In this document: in pieces, positions 54,443 through 64,000 of the stretch
How positions within the stretch are numbered: the first letter of the stretch is position 1
Layout of the letters: each line of letters starts with the position of its first letter
Source: Tricholoma matsutake
Lineage: Eukaryota > Basidiomycota > Agaricomycetes > Agaricales > Tricholomataceae
Length of the DNA: 64,000 bases
Assembly: GCA_026075535.2 (NCBI GenBank)
Contig: AP026549.1
Location: forward strand, 8,866,001 to 8,930,000
Direction: 5' to 3'
Program-made: the position numbers and the translations under genes
The notes under the pieces: generated by a model
What the model saw: only the letters and a program-made list of their open reading frames with translations
What the model was told of the DNA's origin: nothing
The model's database searches: none

Positions 54443-55469
54443 TGATAGGTCTACTGTGTGCTCTAAGCTCTGGTAATGTCTCCAGAGGCATTGACACATC
54501 AACACGCAAGTTCTGAACCCCTATGAACCCCGCGACACCGCTCCAAAACTACTTTGAACAATCTCAAACAACTTCAAACAACTTTGCAGCACTTCAAATG
54601 CCTTCAGCCGCTGTATACCTATCGCACCGCCCTTTGGATACATGCAGCACACCTTGTAAGAGTTAGTGCATCACATATTGAGCACCACTGGACACAAGGA
54701 GACACAAGAACAGGATTTTAGGATGCAATTGTGGTGCTTTGACATCTTGATGATATATTGGATCAATGGGGACAGGTACCAGTGATAGATCATGCCTCTA
54801 GATGTTTCCCTTCTTATCTTCTCTCATTTATTCTATGATTTACAAAGATTCTCTATTGTTTTATATCTTGCCTCATGTATTCCTCATGTTTTATTTCCTT
54901 TTTAATATCACTTCTCCCAAACATATATAGCCTTGTACTAGCTACTTAGAAAGACAGAATATATCATCCTCTCACACCAATCGTCTGATTTAAGAGCCAT
55001 TCTCTTGAGTCCAAGTGTCTCAACTTAGTCTCAAAGTTCAGTGTTTTACACCGAATTTCCTCGAACTCCTCGTACTAGCTTCTCGAAACTATCGCATATC
55101 GTCTATCCTCTCTCAACACCTTTCTACATCCTTATAGTCTATCCTCAGCCACTGTCAAAAGTGTCTTCATCTTCTATAAAGGCCTTCAAACTTCTTCAAA
55201 CATCATCGCACCTCTTCAAACTTCTTTGAACATCATTGGACCTCATTGCACACTCTTCAAACTTCATTAAGTTTCTCTCAAATGCTATCACAATGCTTTG
55301 AATACTTTTGAACCTCATCAAACTTCATTGCACACCCTCTAGAGTCATTTTCGTACTCTTGGTTTACAGCGGTGATATTTAGTACTACCTTGCAACCTTC
55401 CTCTAACTAGTGTTATACCATAAGCCCTTATAGTGGGTTTTGTTTGGGTTTCCTGGTCAAGTATCATCA
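54443..55469 (+). repeat. 3' LTR of element D
   Basis: 1027 bp, about 93-95 percent similar to 48962-49990 by eye, with differences that are mainly C/T and G/A. Confidence 0.88.
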
Positions 55470-55473
55470 ATGG

Positions 55474-56480
55474 ATGGCACAGTGACAAAGGACGGGGTTG
55501 CAGAAGACACCAGTCACATGACTGGTGAATGTTTGGAGAGGTATGGATGGCACTTGGGTACTGGCAGTGCCTGTCCTATTTCCTTTTCTTTGGTCCCCCA
55601 CCAAAATGACAATTTCACTCATAAATAATGGTATCCTGGCTGTTAGACCTTCCTCAAGCAACCCATTTGCCCAAATTGTGTACAGTATGTAAGTTTTAGT
55701 ACATATCAGTAGTACACAAGATGTCAGTAGTACTAGATAAGATCAGCTCAACAACTGGTGCATCTGCGAACCCTCACACACACTTTTGATAGCAGCAAAA
55801 ATTGTGGGAAAGGTGATGCTGATGTGATCAGAACATTTTGTCCAGTTGTTTTTTTAAATTTCTTTTGTCTTACAGTTTGTAGACCTTAATAATGTGTAAA
55901 AATGCGAAAATGCGAAATGAATTCTGGACAAAGGCTTCAAAATGTAAATAAATACAACTCCTCCCTGCACAACTAGCCTGTGGGTTTTGTGTGTAAAGCT
56001 GTATTGACAATGCAAGTCGCATACCATGGTCTCAGCCACATTATGTTTACACATGACAAAGTTTGGCAGGCACTGCCAGTACCCAATGGCACAAAGGACC
56101 TGGTCATGGAAAACACCAGCCACATGACTGGTGAACAGTTGGAGAGGTAGACAGGTGGGTCAGGAAGAAAAAAAAAAAACAAAGGCCACATGACTGGTGA
56201 ATGATTGGAGAGGGGGGGGGGTTGGGTACAGTAGCACAGCACTGGTGGAATGACAATGTGAAGTTTAAAAATAGAAAGAACAAAAAGGTTGCTATTCTAT
56301 TTTTGGAATTTATTTTGACAGGGCACCACCACCTGGCACCACCTAGGTGGTGCCAGAGATGATACTAATAGGTGGCCACTGAGCCAACTCGGCCACACAT
56401 TGGGATGGTAGGTTTCTGACACTGATTGCTTATGGAGTGAGGCTCATATACAAATAATAGAGACAGCAAGACTATGTACT
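55474..56480. other. Repeat-bearing spacer before KDZ copy 3
   Basis: No gene. It holds an ACCAGTCA-palindrome repeat unit (55474-55555), inverted copies of ttgggtactggcagtgcctg (55555-55574 and 56068-56090), two more palindrome copies (about 56105 and 56185) and a perfect 24-bp palindrome at 56333-56356. Confidence 0.5.
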
Positions 56481-59096
56481 GGAGTTTGTGGGACGAGTAG
56501 ATGAATTGCTGCAAGCATCCCTTGCTTGGCAGGCATGGTCAGTTGACAAACAAGTTTGCACCCACTGTCCATTCAATACATGGGCAATTTGGTGATGCAT
56601 TGATTGTTCACTGGGAAGCACGCTTTGCCACACATGCATGTGTGTAACCCACAGGCAAAATCCCTTCCATCACATTGAATGCTGGACCAGCACACACTTC
56701 CACCTGGCTGAGCTATGGGAGGTCAGCACATACATTTTAGTCCAGCACCAGATGGATCAGCCAATTTGCAATGCTCTGAACTTCCAATTGAAATATCTGG
56801 AGACATTTGAAGACGTGAAGGATAAAGCAGAGCAAGAGTCAGCCAACTGGCAGGCAAACAATCGGCAATGGCAGCGAGACTGGCACCAGCATCGGCCCTC
56901 TTCACCTGACTCAACCTTGGATGCATATAAAGAGTCTCAGGCCAACAACAGGGCCAAAGATGAAACTGGGGCTGACTCAGCATTTTTTAATTACCTTGAT
57001 GCAAGGGAAGGAGAATATTGATGTTGAGAATAGTTTCCAAGACTTCTTTGATGGTAATGATGAATCTGAAGTTGAGCATGCCGATGACAACATCCATGGG
57101 TTTCAACCATATTTGCCTGATCCTCATCAAACTGCTGATGCCATCCTACCTGCTGCTGCCATCCCACCTGCCACTGCTATCCCACCTGCCACTGCCATCC
57201 CAACTGCCAATGCCTTGAACAACAGTTATATTTGTGTGGTCCATACAAATGGAATTCATCACTTAGCAATGGTTACCTGCTAGTGTCAGGGGGAACACTG
57301 AATTCCCTTGGCCCTGGTAACCAGTAACTTACTACCCACAAGCTTCACCAACATACAGACTCTGTTCACCCTGCAGGTCCTAGACCATTTTTGGCTCTGT
57401 AATCTGGAATTAAAGGCATCGGCCTATCAGTTTTACCAGCTGAACATTGCCAATGAGGCCTGCCGAAGTGGTCAATCTCTACCATGAGCTTCAGCACATG
57501 TCCCGCCTATGGCATTGGATGAAAAGATTGAAGTGGGCAGGGTATGGACACAATCAAAGAGATCCTTTGAATCCTGAACCAGGAGCACTTGCCAATTTCT
57601 GTCCAGCCTGTCCTCAAGTAGGCATTAATATACCAGAAAATTGGAAGGACAATGCGAACCGGTGGGTGTCAAAATACCTTGGTGCAGTGGCATCTAAAAT
57701 GATACTATGGAATGCAGATTTGTTTTTACAGCTAATTACATATTTGTTGGCAGTAAACAAATGACATGTTAGGTACAAAAATGGCAGACTTAGCCAAAAT
57801 TTCACAAGTGCCCGCTCTCATACCTCAACTAATTATTTCCACAGTCACTTTCAGACTTTGCCTTTGCTGGAGAATCTGTAGATAAGTAGCTCAGCTACAG
57901 TTCTTGTGTATAAAAAAATGTTCTAAAGTCTAATTTGAATTAATGGGCTGCAAACTACAGCACAAACTAATTTATACCTGCTTTTTGAGAATGAAGGGAT
58001 CACAAAAAAACATTTTAATCAGTAATAATTGTAGCAATGCCATTTATGTACAGATTCTCCAGCAAACACAAAGTCTGAAAGTGACTGTGGAAACAATTAG
58101 TTGAGGTACAAGAGCGGGCACTTGTGAAATTTTGGCTAAGTCTGCCATTTTTGTAACTAACATGTCATTTGTTTACTGCCAACAAATATGCAATTCACTG
58201 TAAACACATATTCATGGCTGATGGCAATTTCAAAGCTGATCATGTTTGGCAGAAAAACTCCGATACTGATATATGTATCGCTATGGGATGGAGGTGGGAT
58301 GGCCCCAAATCAGGCTGAATATGAGGGGTTTCTCCAAGCAGCCATAGAACAATTAAAGGTAGGTACACCTTCCCTTGGTGGCAGCCAATGCCATTCCCGA
58401 TGCCATCCCCAAAGCCAGTCTGATTTGTATTTGGGTTTCCAGAAGGCTCCTTGTGAAAATAAATTCCTAGCTGTCATGAATGCTTTTCTGGCATCAAAGG
58501 CATGTGACAGGACTGGAGTAGCAGCCATTGCATGTGCACGACATGGATGTTATGTGCCCAATGCATTGGTAGACCTGTTTTGTGGAGAACAGCAAAAGAA
58601 TGTCGACTTTGCTTTCCTTCAAGTGCTGAAGACCACCAGAGTTGACCCTCAACAGGGAGTCATGCTCATTTATGACATTGTCTGCCAGTACATTATCCAC
58701 CTTCAGGAACATATTGGTGCCCATCTTCCGGCCAGCTTGACCATTGACCAGGCCATTGGGCTTATGCATGTTCATGGCCACAAGGATGAATGCTTTTTTC
58801 ACTATGCTCCTTCTTTCATTCCAGGGTCTGGCATTGTAGCAGGAGAAATACTTGAGTCTCTGTGAGCATCACTGAATTCCATTTCCCTGACAGTCAGAAC
58901 AGCGACCTTGCTACATCGGGCAGAAATGCTTGATGATCATGCTACAGATTCAAATCACAAGAAAATGCTTGGCATGACAGTCACATTCTGCTCAAAATCT
59001 CGGGAAGCCCTTGAGAGCTCTACACAACTTGGCCAATACCATGGTGAAATAATGGCAGCATTTGGCCAACTGGCAATGCAATCTCAAAGGGGGGTA
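56481..59096 (+). mobile_element. KDZ DNA transposon, copy 3, 3'-truncated
   Basis: This is the only copy with the N-terminal CxC2 region and transposase core. It stops at about 59096, before the C-terminal part and the accessory ORF. A foldback element is inserted at 57739-58190. The left end is uncertain: coding similarity starts near 56481. Confidence 0.8.
56481..59096 (+). pseudogene. KDZ transposase, copy 3 (CxC2 region and core)
   Basis: N-terminal cluster: CTHCP ... CIDCSLGSTLCHTC ... HRQNPFHHIECW (about 56550-56700), typical of CxC2-type domains of KDZ proteins, with TGA at 56593. Then YLETFEDVKDKAEQ; a Cys pair with TAG for Trp at about 57281; MSRLWHWMKRLKWAGYGH; and CPACPQVGINIP. 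After the foldback come IFMADGNFKADHV-like sequence, LWDGGGMAPNQAEY, an intron (about 58359-58440), then ACARHGCYVPNALVDLFCGE, DPQQGVMLIYDIVCQYI, HVHGHKDECFFHYAPSF and SGIVAGEILESL followed by TGA, and MLDDHATDSNHKKMLG. Inactive through stops, insertion and truncation. Confidence 0.82.
57739..58190. mobile_element. Foldback element with 142-bp inverted arms
   Basis: Arms 57739-57880 and 58049-58190 are inverted copies of equal length with about five mismatches, around a 168-bp AT-rich centre. If the first bases are a TA duplication (57741-57742 and 58187-58188) the element is 57743-58186 and could be a Tc1/mariner-type MITE. No coding sequence inside. It interrupts the KDZ transposase region. 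Confidence 0.8.
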
Positions 59097-60187
59097 TGTA
59101 ACAGATTTTGCTTATACTTGTTTGTATCCTCACACATACCCTATTTGGTACATGGTTGGTGTTATGTAAGCAGCTACTTCCTACAATACTACACTACCTA
59201 CAGCAATACCATCTGGTCAAGCTCTGGGTACTCATAGTGAGTAAGTCGGTGTAAAGGATAAAACCTTTACACTAACAAAGAAGAAAAACACTTAGTTAGT
59301 AGAGAAAAACAAGAATTGAAACAAAACAAAAAATACCAATGGTGCAGATGACAGTTGCCATCATTCATGCCCATGTTATCTCCTATATCATCATTTGGGG
59401 CTATTCATGAACATCTCACATCCCTTTTGGAGGGGAAGAGAGACGTGCGCAATGGCTGGCATAGTTGTTACCGAGGTATCTAGAGAATTAGATGGGGAGA
59501 TATAAGAATCATTAGTTCGGCTAATCACAAGGCTAAGAAAATCAAAGACATGTTTACTTTGTGTTACAAGGGTCCCACATACCAGATAACAGTATAAAAC
59601 AAAGGAAAAGAGTGTAGCATATGGTAGATGAAGAGAGGGGACTCAGGGGAGGGAAAGCAATGCGGGACAAGCAGCCAGTGTGACAGCAATGCACGAGTCA
59701 ACAAAGCCAGCTGACATGTGCTATATTTGGACAGCTAAGCCACTCTGGAGCCATGGAAATCAGCTTGGCTCATGAGTCACAGCCAAAAAATCAGCTTGAG
59801 CCAAGCCGTGGCAACACTACCCAGATTCAGCCTGCTCCCCTATTGCCAAAGTCCAACCAAAGTCATTGTTATTGTCCACATGGTGCTTACTGTCAATGGT
59901 GACAACCTGGTGTAGCTGCCAAAGGAAGTGCATTGGAAATTTGGAAGTCATTGATAGGCTTGAGATACATCAGTTTTGAATAAGACAAGGGGGATCAAGG
60001 GGGTGTCAAAAAAAAAATTAAGCACTGTATCAAGTCAAATTTTTTTTAATGGCCTGGGTAGGGGAACTAACTAACTAGGTGTGGGAATCAGTTACTATAT
60101 AGGGAAAATTTAACATTGCCCTTGTCACATTATCCTCACCGCCACTTTCCACCATGCCTCTGACTGTTTCTACTTGCCTCACATGCC
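59097..60187. other. Non-coding stretch after KDZ copy 3
   Basis: No gene. 59249-59272 is a perfect hairpin (GTGTAAAGG / CCTTTACAC with a 6-nt loop). The rest is unremarkable, with A- and T-runs near 60010-60050. Confidence 0.45.
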
Positions 60188-60532
60188 TCACAAGCCCAGC
60201 CATTGACAACATACTCCAGATTGATGCACTGTAGGTGGTACTGGATGCACTATAAACCCAGTGATTCTGCTGTACACAGGTGGCTGTTGAAGTAATGTGT
60301 TGAGTGGTCCATCAAATTTTTCCAATGCATCTTCATCCTCCCCAACACATCCCACTGGATCCCCCAAAAATACTGCAAGTGGATGGTTCAGGTTGGCTTC
60401 ACCCACATCTGGTGGATGTGCTTCTACACACATATGGAATTTGTGCAAAAGTGCAACACCAACAGGACATCTAGTCAAAGCAGGATGCAGAGGTGGTAGG
60501 TGTGGACTATTCACTGAGTGTGTGTTTGACAA
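60188..60532 (-). CDS. Hypothetical ORF, 114 residues
   Basis: Open frame reading HLPPLHPALTRCPVGVALLHK, HPPDVGEANLNHPLAVFLGD and GVCCQWLGL. Composition fits coding sequence but no family is recognised, and no neighbouring exon is evident. It may be a fragment of an element or gene cut by the unit at 60551. Confidence 0.3.
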   Translation of the reverse strand: MSNTHSVNSPHLPPLHPALTRCPVGVALLHKFHMCVEAHPPDVGEANLNHPLAVFLGDPVGCVGEDEDALEKFDGPLNTLLQQPPVYSRITGFIVHPVPPTVHQSGVCCQWLGL

Positions 60533-60550
60533 AGTTGAGGGTGTGTGAGT

Positions 60551-61977
60551 GTTTTAAGGTTCAGTTCAGCCCGGTTTTTCAACCCCTAGGAGGGTTAACC
60601 AGGATTGTAACTGGTCTAGACTGTTACCCTAAGTCATATGGACCATAACCAAACCAATGAAGACCGGTCCTCATCAGTTCAGTTACCTGGTTTAGACTGG
60701 TTTCAACCAGTTTTATGAGCTAAATAAATTCTATTATATAGTAAATAAAACTATTCAACAATCACAGCCTGCGAGCAGGTGCTCGCAGTGGTGGTGTATT
60801 GCTAAGAGAATAAAAAAAGAAAAAGAGTTAGAAAAGAAAAAACCTCACATTTGTAGCGAGGGTGGGTCATTGTGTTGTCCCCACTGTTTGTTGTCCCCGC
60901 ATTTGTTGTCCCTGCTGTTAGTCATCCCTGCATTCATTGTCCCCACCATCTGTTGTCCCCACCATTTGTTGTCCCTGCCATCCATTGTCCCCACATTCAT
61001 CATCCCCGCTATTCATTGTCCCTGCCATCCATCGTCCCCATGTTCATCGTCCCCATCATTCATTGTCCCTGTGTCATCCATCCCAGTCATCCCTGCTGTT
61101 TGTTGTCCCCATCATCCCTGCCATTCATTGTCCCCATGGTTTGTTGTCCCCACCCTTTGTTGTCCCAGCGTTTCTTGTCCCCCATTTGTGGCTGCCATCA
61201 TCATCAGCACCTCCAATTCCCCCTATGAGCAGTGGCTCATAGGTGGGTTGGTGGTGCATGTGATGTGGCAGTGGTGGCAGTGGCAGAGGTTGCTGTTTGG
61301 TGTGTCAGGTTGTTGTTGCTGGCCATTGCCATTGCCATGTAAGAACCGAACCCATTGCTGCCCTGCAAGCAGAGGCTCGCAGTGGCAGCACAGGGTGTGT
61401 GTCATTCAGTGGGTGGGTGATGTTGTAGTCAAGACACAACAACCTAAAAGCAAAACATTTAGTTAGTAAAAGAAACAATGATAATATGAAAGACTTACAC
61501 ATGGGCCTGAACAACAACTGGCATTGTTCAGGCCCACCTTGCATTGGTTTGTTTTGGTGGTGGTGTGCATGTCATTGGTGGTGAGTGCAGATGGAGGTGG
61601 TGGTTTGGTAAACAAAGAAACACCTCAACATGTGATGCAAACAATGTGTATTACATGTTCATTTACTGTGAACAAATATGTACAACTACTGCAATGTATA
61701 TAAGCCTCACCAATTTGTGTGGCTTCCTCCCTCATCATTAGTTTATTATATATAATATGTACATTACAGGGTATATAATCTAAGGGTGAAAAGACTGGTT
61801 ACAACCAGTTACAACCAGTTTTACAATGGTTTTCAAATGTTTTCAAAACAGGTTAACCAATAACTGAACCATGGTCTTGGTTACTCATTATTTCAGAAAA
61901 ATGGACTGGACCAAAGCATGGACCGTGGTTCAGTCTGGTTTGGCCTTCGGTCCAATGGACTGAACCTTGATACACTA
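60551..61977. mobile_element. Hairpin-rich non-autonomous unit B with inverted ends
   Basis: Left end agtgttttaaggttcagttc (60551) and right end, on the complement, agtgtatcaaggttcagtcc (to about 61977) are inverted copies. Both ends continue into self-similar GGTTnnnACCAG/CTGGTTT words. The interior shares blocks with unit A: the (C)GAGC/GCTC(G) hairpin with GGTGGTG, an A-rich part with ttagttagta, and a GGGCC hairpin (61502-61536). It lies in the DIRS-like RT fragment. No coding capacity. Confidence 0.5.
60870..61190. repeat. Degenerate TTGTCCCC minisatellite
   Basis: About 18 imperfect units of 15-18 bp (cattcattgtccctgc, catttgttgtccccac and similar). All three + frames stay open over much of the length, so the ORFs here are chance products of the repeat. 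Confidence 0.85.
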
Positions 61978-62363
61978 CATGCATCATCTGATGATATATA
62001 TGAATTCAGAGAAAAATCTCTGGCTGACTGATTGATGACCATCTGCAGTTTGTCTGAATGTGGTTTAGGGACAACCCACAACAGAACAGTTGTCATTCCA
62101 GGCAATAACAGTGTAAATGCTTCTGAGAAGTGACCTAAGGCTATTTCTTCATCATGCTGCTTGTGTATAAAAGCTAAATGTTCAGGATTCTTGATTTTCT
62201 GAAGTGATGCATTGTCAACTATAGATGGAGGATGTGCATGCTCTGTCTTACCCCATGGCCAGAAGCCTTCTTGAAGACCTTGGCAAACAGATGCAACAAG
62301 TGGTTGGTTCAGCTGTGAGGATAACAAGGCATGAAAGTGTTCGACATTAACAGGGGTGCCTCC
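61978..62363 (-). pseudogene. DIRS/Ngaro-like reverse transcriptase N-terminal fragment
   Basis: The minus strand reads GGTPVNVEHFHALLSSQLNQ, VCQGLQEGFWPWGKTEH, DEEIALGHFSEAFTLLLPG and VPKPHSDKLQMVINQSARDF. The PGM...PKPHSDKLR-type segment is characteristic of tyrosine-recombinase retroelement RTs in fungi as I know them. The frame stops at ISSDDA, exactly where the end of unit B begins. The catalytic part is missing. Confidence 0.6.
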
Positions 62364-63948
62364 TGAGTCTTGCGATGGTCAGGTGATGCTACTCATGGGT
62401 GTCTCACCATGCTCTAACATGACACAATCATGGATGTGAAGAATTAAGGCAACCAGGATGACCAAGGCATGAGAGGGAGGTGACAAGAAACTCTTGTGCA
62501 ATGGGTAAGACTACATACCACTTGTGAGACAGATGTTGTCATAGGAGACAATGTGTAAGCAAAAGAAGGTATGCACAGAGCTGACAAGCTCGGGGAAAGA
62601 ATACCAAGAGGGGGAGCTGTGGAAGCTCAAAGAGGTACATGAAGGTGTATGGGCACTTGAAGGTGTGGGCTGTCATCACCAGATGTTGCCTTCATGGTGA
62701 TTAGTCTAAGTGTGGTTAATCGCCTCAATTTACAGGACTGAATTGGTGAGCAGTAAATTGATTGGTAAATTCAGCACATTTCAATCTCCACTCTCAGCTG
62801 CATGAAAGCTCACTACAAACGCACCCAGCAGCATCAAGCTTTGGATGCATAGGATTTTTGCATGCTGTGTTCTTTTTGACAAGGTAGCCCATTATTTTAG
62901 TGTAATTACTTCTGTAGTGCTTCTGGCACCTATGAATTAGATTTTTTTTCATTCCAGCATGCAGACAAATTACTTATTTAGGGATACTGTGACTAGGGCT
63001 TTCAGGACTTCTTCCCTCCTGCATTTAGTCTTTGTGGACCTACTGCAAGATAAGCAGGAGCACAACATGTGTGATCTCCAAATTACAGTGCTTGATGATG
63101 GGGATTCTCGAGCCCATCAGCAACATCTCTATAATTAGCTTACCATCAATCAAACCCTGATGTTTGGCCAGGGTTCACTGTCAGATTGTAAATTGGGCTG
63201 GTTGGCATCATGGGGCTGTAAATTGAACCATAAATTGACCTCAATTTACAGTAAATTATCAGTCATTAAGTACTTAAGCTGCCAAAATCACAACTTAATC
63301 ACTTAATGAGCTGAGCCAGGTACAATGCAACTTATTTTGTGTAAAATAGGTACATATCCCCTTCCCTTGTGTGGGGAGCAGCATGCTACGTTGAGGGTGC
63401 ATGTCTGGCCACTTCCAAGCTTGCTAATTTTGAGCACCTTTCATTTTTATTGCACTTTCATGAGGTGGAATGCATTCTCACTTTTGTTTTTGTTTTTAGG
63501 ACCATGTGTGTATTACTAATATACCACAATATGGCATGTCATGCCATTCTACTATGAGAAGCTGCTGCATGACACTTTTTTTTTTTTTCATCATTTCAAA
63601 GGGGAAGACAAGGCCATGTGCATTGGACAATGCAAAGGTGTGGACAATGCAAAGGTGACGATGTGCTCATCGGAGTTTGAAACCCCTCTGCAGGGCAGCA
63701 CTGGCAACACCCAGTAAATTATCAGTACTAAGTACTAGTGCTGGGTTTTGATGGCAGTTGTAATATACAGCTTGTATTATACAGTGTATTATACCATATT
63801 ATACCATCTATACTACTGGGGGGGTAAATTGTCATGTATAATTCAGTATTGATTCCCAAAAAATTGACCCAGCCTCAGTCCCAGAATCTGCTCCAGCACG
63901 AAAACCACTTTCGACGTGTCCAAGTCGATATCAAGCTACAAGACAGCC
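62364..63948. other. Non-coding right part of the window
   Basis: No gene supported and no repeat shared with the rest of the window. Contains a T-run at 63575-63587 and a short TATA/ATAC-rich part near 63760-63810. Confidence 0.45.
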
Positions 63949-64000
63949 ATGATCACTGAGCAGCTGGACAAGCTCAATAATGCTGGAAAGGCTTTTCTGG
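63949..64000 (+). CDS. Possible gene start cut by the window end
   Basis: ATG at 63949 opens a frame (MITEQLDKLNNAGKAFL) that runs to the last base, preceded by open sequence. The length is too short to judge. Confidence 0.2.
   Translation, partial: MITEQLDKLNNAGKAFL

Larger units (their letters stand above)
48962..55469. mobile_element. Long-LTR element D with nested insertions
   Basis: LTRs 48962-49990 (1029 bp) and 54443-55469 (1027 bp), TGATAGG...CATCA, are flanked by a 4-bp duplication atgg (48958-48961 and 55470-55473). The flanking tandem-repeat unit gives the empty site (gaggtatggatggcac) and confirms both ends. A TGG-type primer site may start at 49994 (tggagcccacc). A purine tract (aagggggagga) precedes the 3' LTR. 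The own interior is only about 2 kb and has no pol, so it is a LARD-like non-autonomous element. Chromovirus A copy 3 is nested inside. Confidence 0.85.

Noticed and set aside
59249..59272. Rho-independent-type terminator
   Set aside because: The hairpin is perfect but this is a eukaryotic genome, it is not followed by a T-run, and no gene ends next to it.
60870..61200. Three overlapping long open frames on the + strand
   Set aside because: They all result from the TTGTCCCC minisatellite, which lacks stops in several frames. Low-complexity translation, no motif.

Overview
The window looks like a transposon-rich stretch of a basidiomycete (Agaricomycete) nuclear genome. The evidence is: short spliceosomal introns of about 50-60 nt with GTAAGT-type donors; a G-domain gene of a type I know from mushroom-forming fungi; KDZ (Kyakuja-Dileera-Zisupton) DNA transposons with CxC2-type zinc clusters; several Ty3/gypsy chromoviruses with C-terminal chromodomains; and a fungal (Tad-like) LINE. 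Genus cannot be told from sequence alone.

Layout. 385-9160 is a 5'-truncated KDZ element (+) whose accessory ORF is split by a complete chromovirus (family A copy 1, 1248-7286, 426-bp LTRs, TSD tgcag). 9397-11102 is an internally deleted Ty1/copia element (TSD catat). 11816-15693 is the one clear host-type gene, a multi-exon P-loop GTPase. 17357-22874 is a complete chromovirus of another family (B, 186-bp LTRs, TSD gtgct). 23428-29445 is chromovirus A copy 2 (TSD cattc). 29876-30277 is a solo LTR (TSD gtagg). 31292-34338 is a decayed LINE cut off by KDZ copy 2 (34339-40053, -), which abuts a truncated chromovirus C (40053-43451). 45819-48006 and 60551-61977 are two hairpin-rich units with inverted ends. 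48962-55469 is a long-LTR element (about 1.03-kb LTRs, 4-bp TSD atgg) carrying an antisense spliced ORF; chromovirus A copy 3 sits inside it, and a second 402-bp solo LTR sits inside that copy's LTR. 56481-59096 is KDZ copy 3 with a 142-bp-armed foldback insert. 61978-62363 is a DIRS/Ngaro-like RT fragment.

The most striking structure is in the GTPase gene. Between the exon ending at 13366 and the exon starting at 15225 lies a 61-bp tandem array in which every unit is a near-identical 58-nt intron (GTAAGT donor, branch-like motif, CTACAG acceptor) separated from the next by exactly 3 nt. There are 23 such triplets, none is a stop codon, and the triplets vary far more than the introns around them. 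Phases on both sides are 0, so each triplet could be a one-codon microexon. All other exons of the gene join in one open frame.

Two further themes. First, in almost every decayed element the in-frame stops are TGA, as expected from CGA>TGA (CpG) decay. Second, several non-coding parts hold hairpins with covarying stems, notably an array with a constant AAGCC loop in the transcript-leader part of the family C LTR. Splicing, expression and activity are inferred from sequence only.
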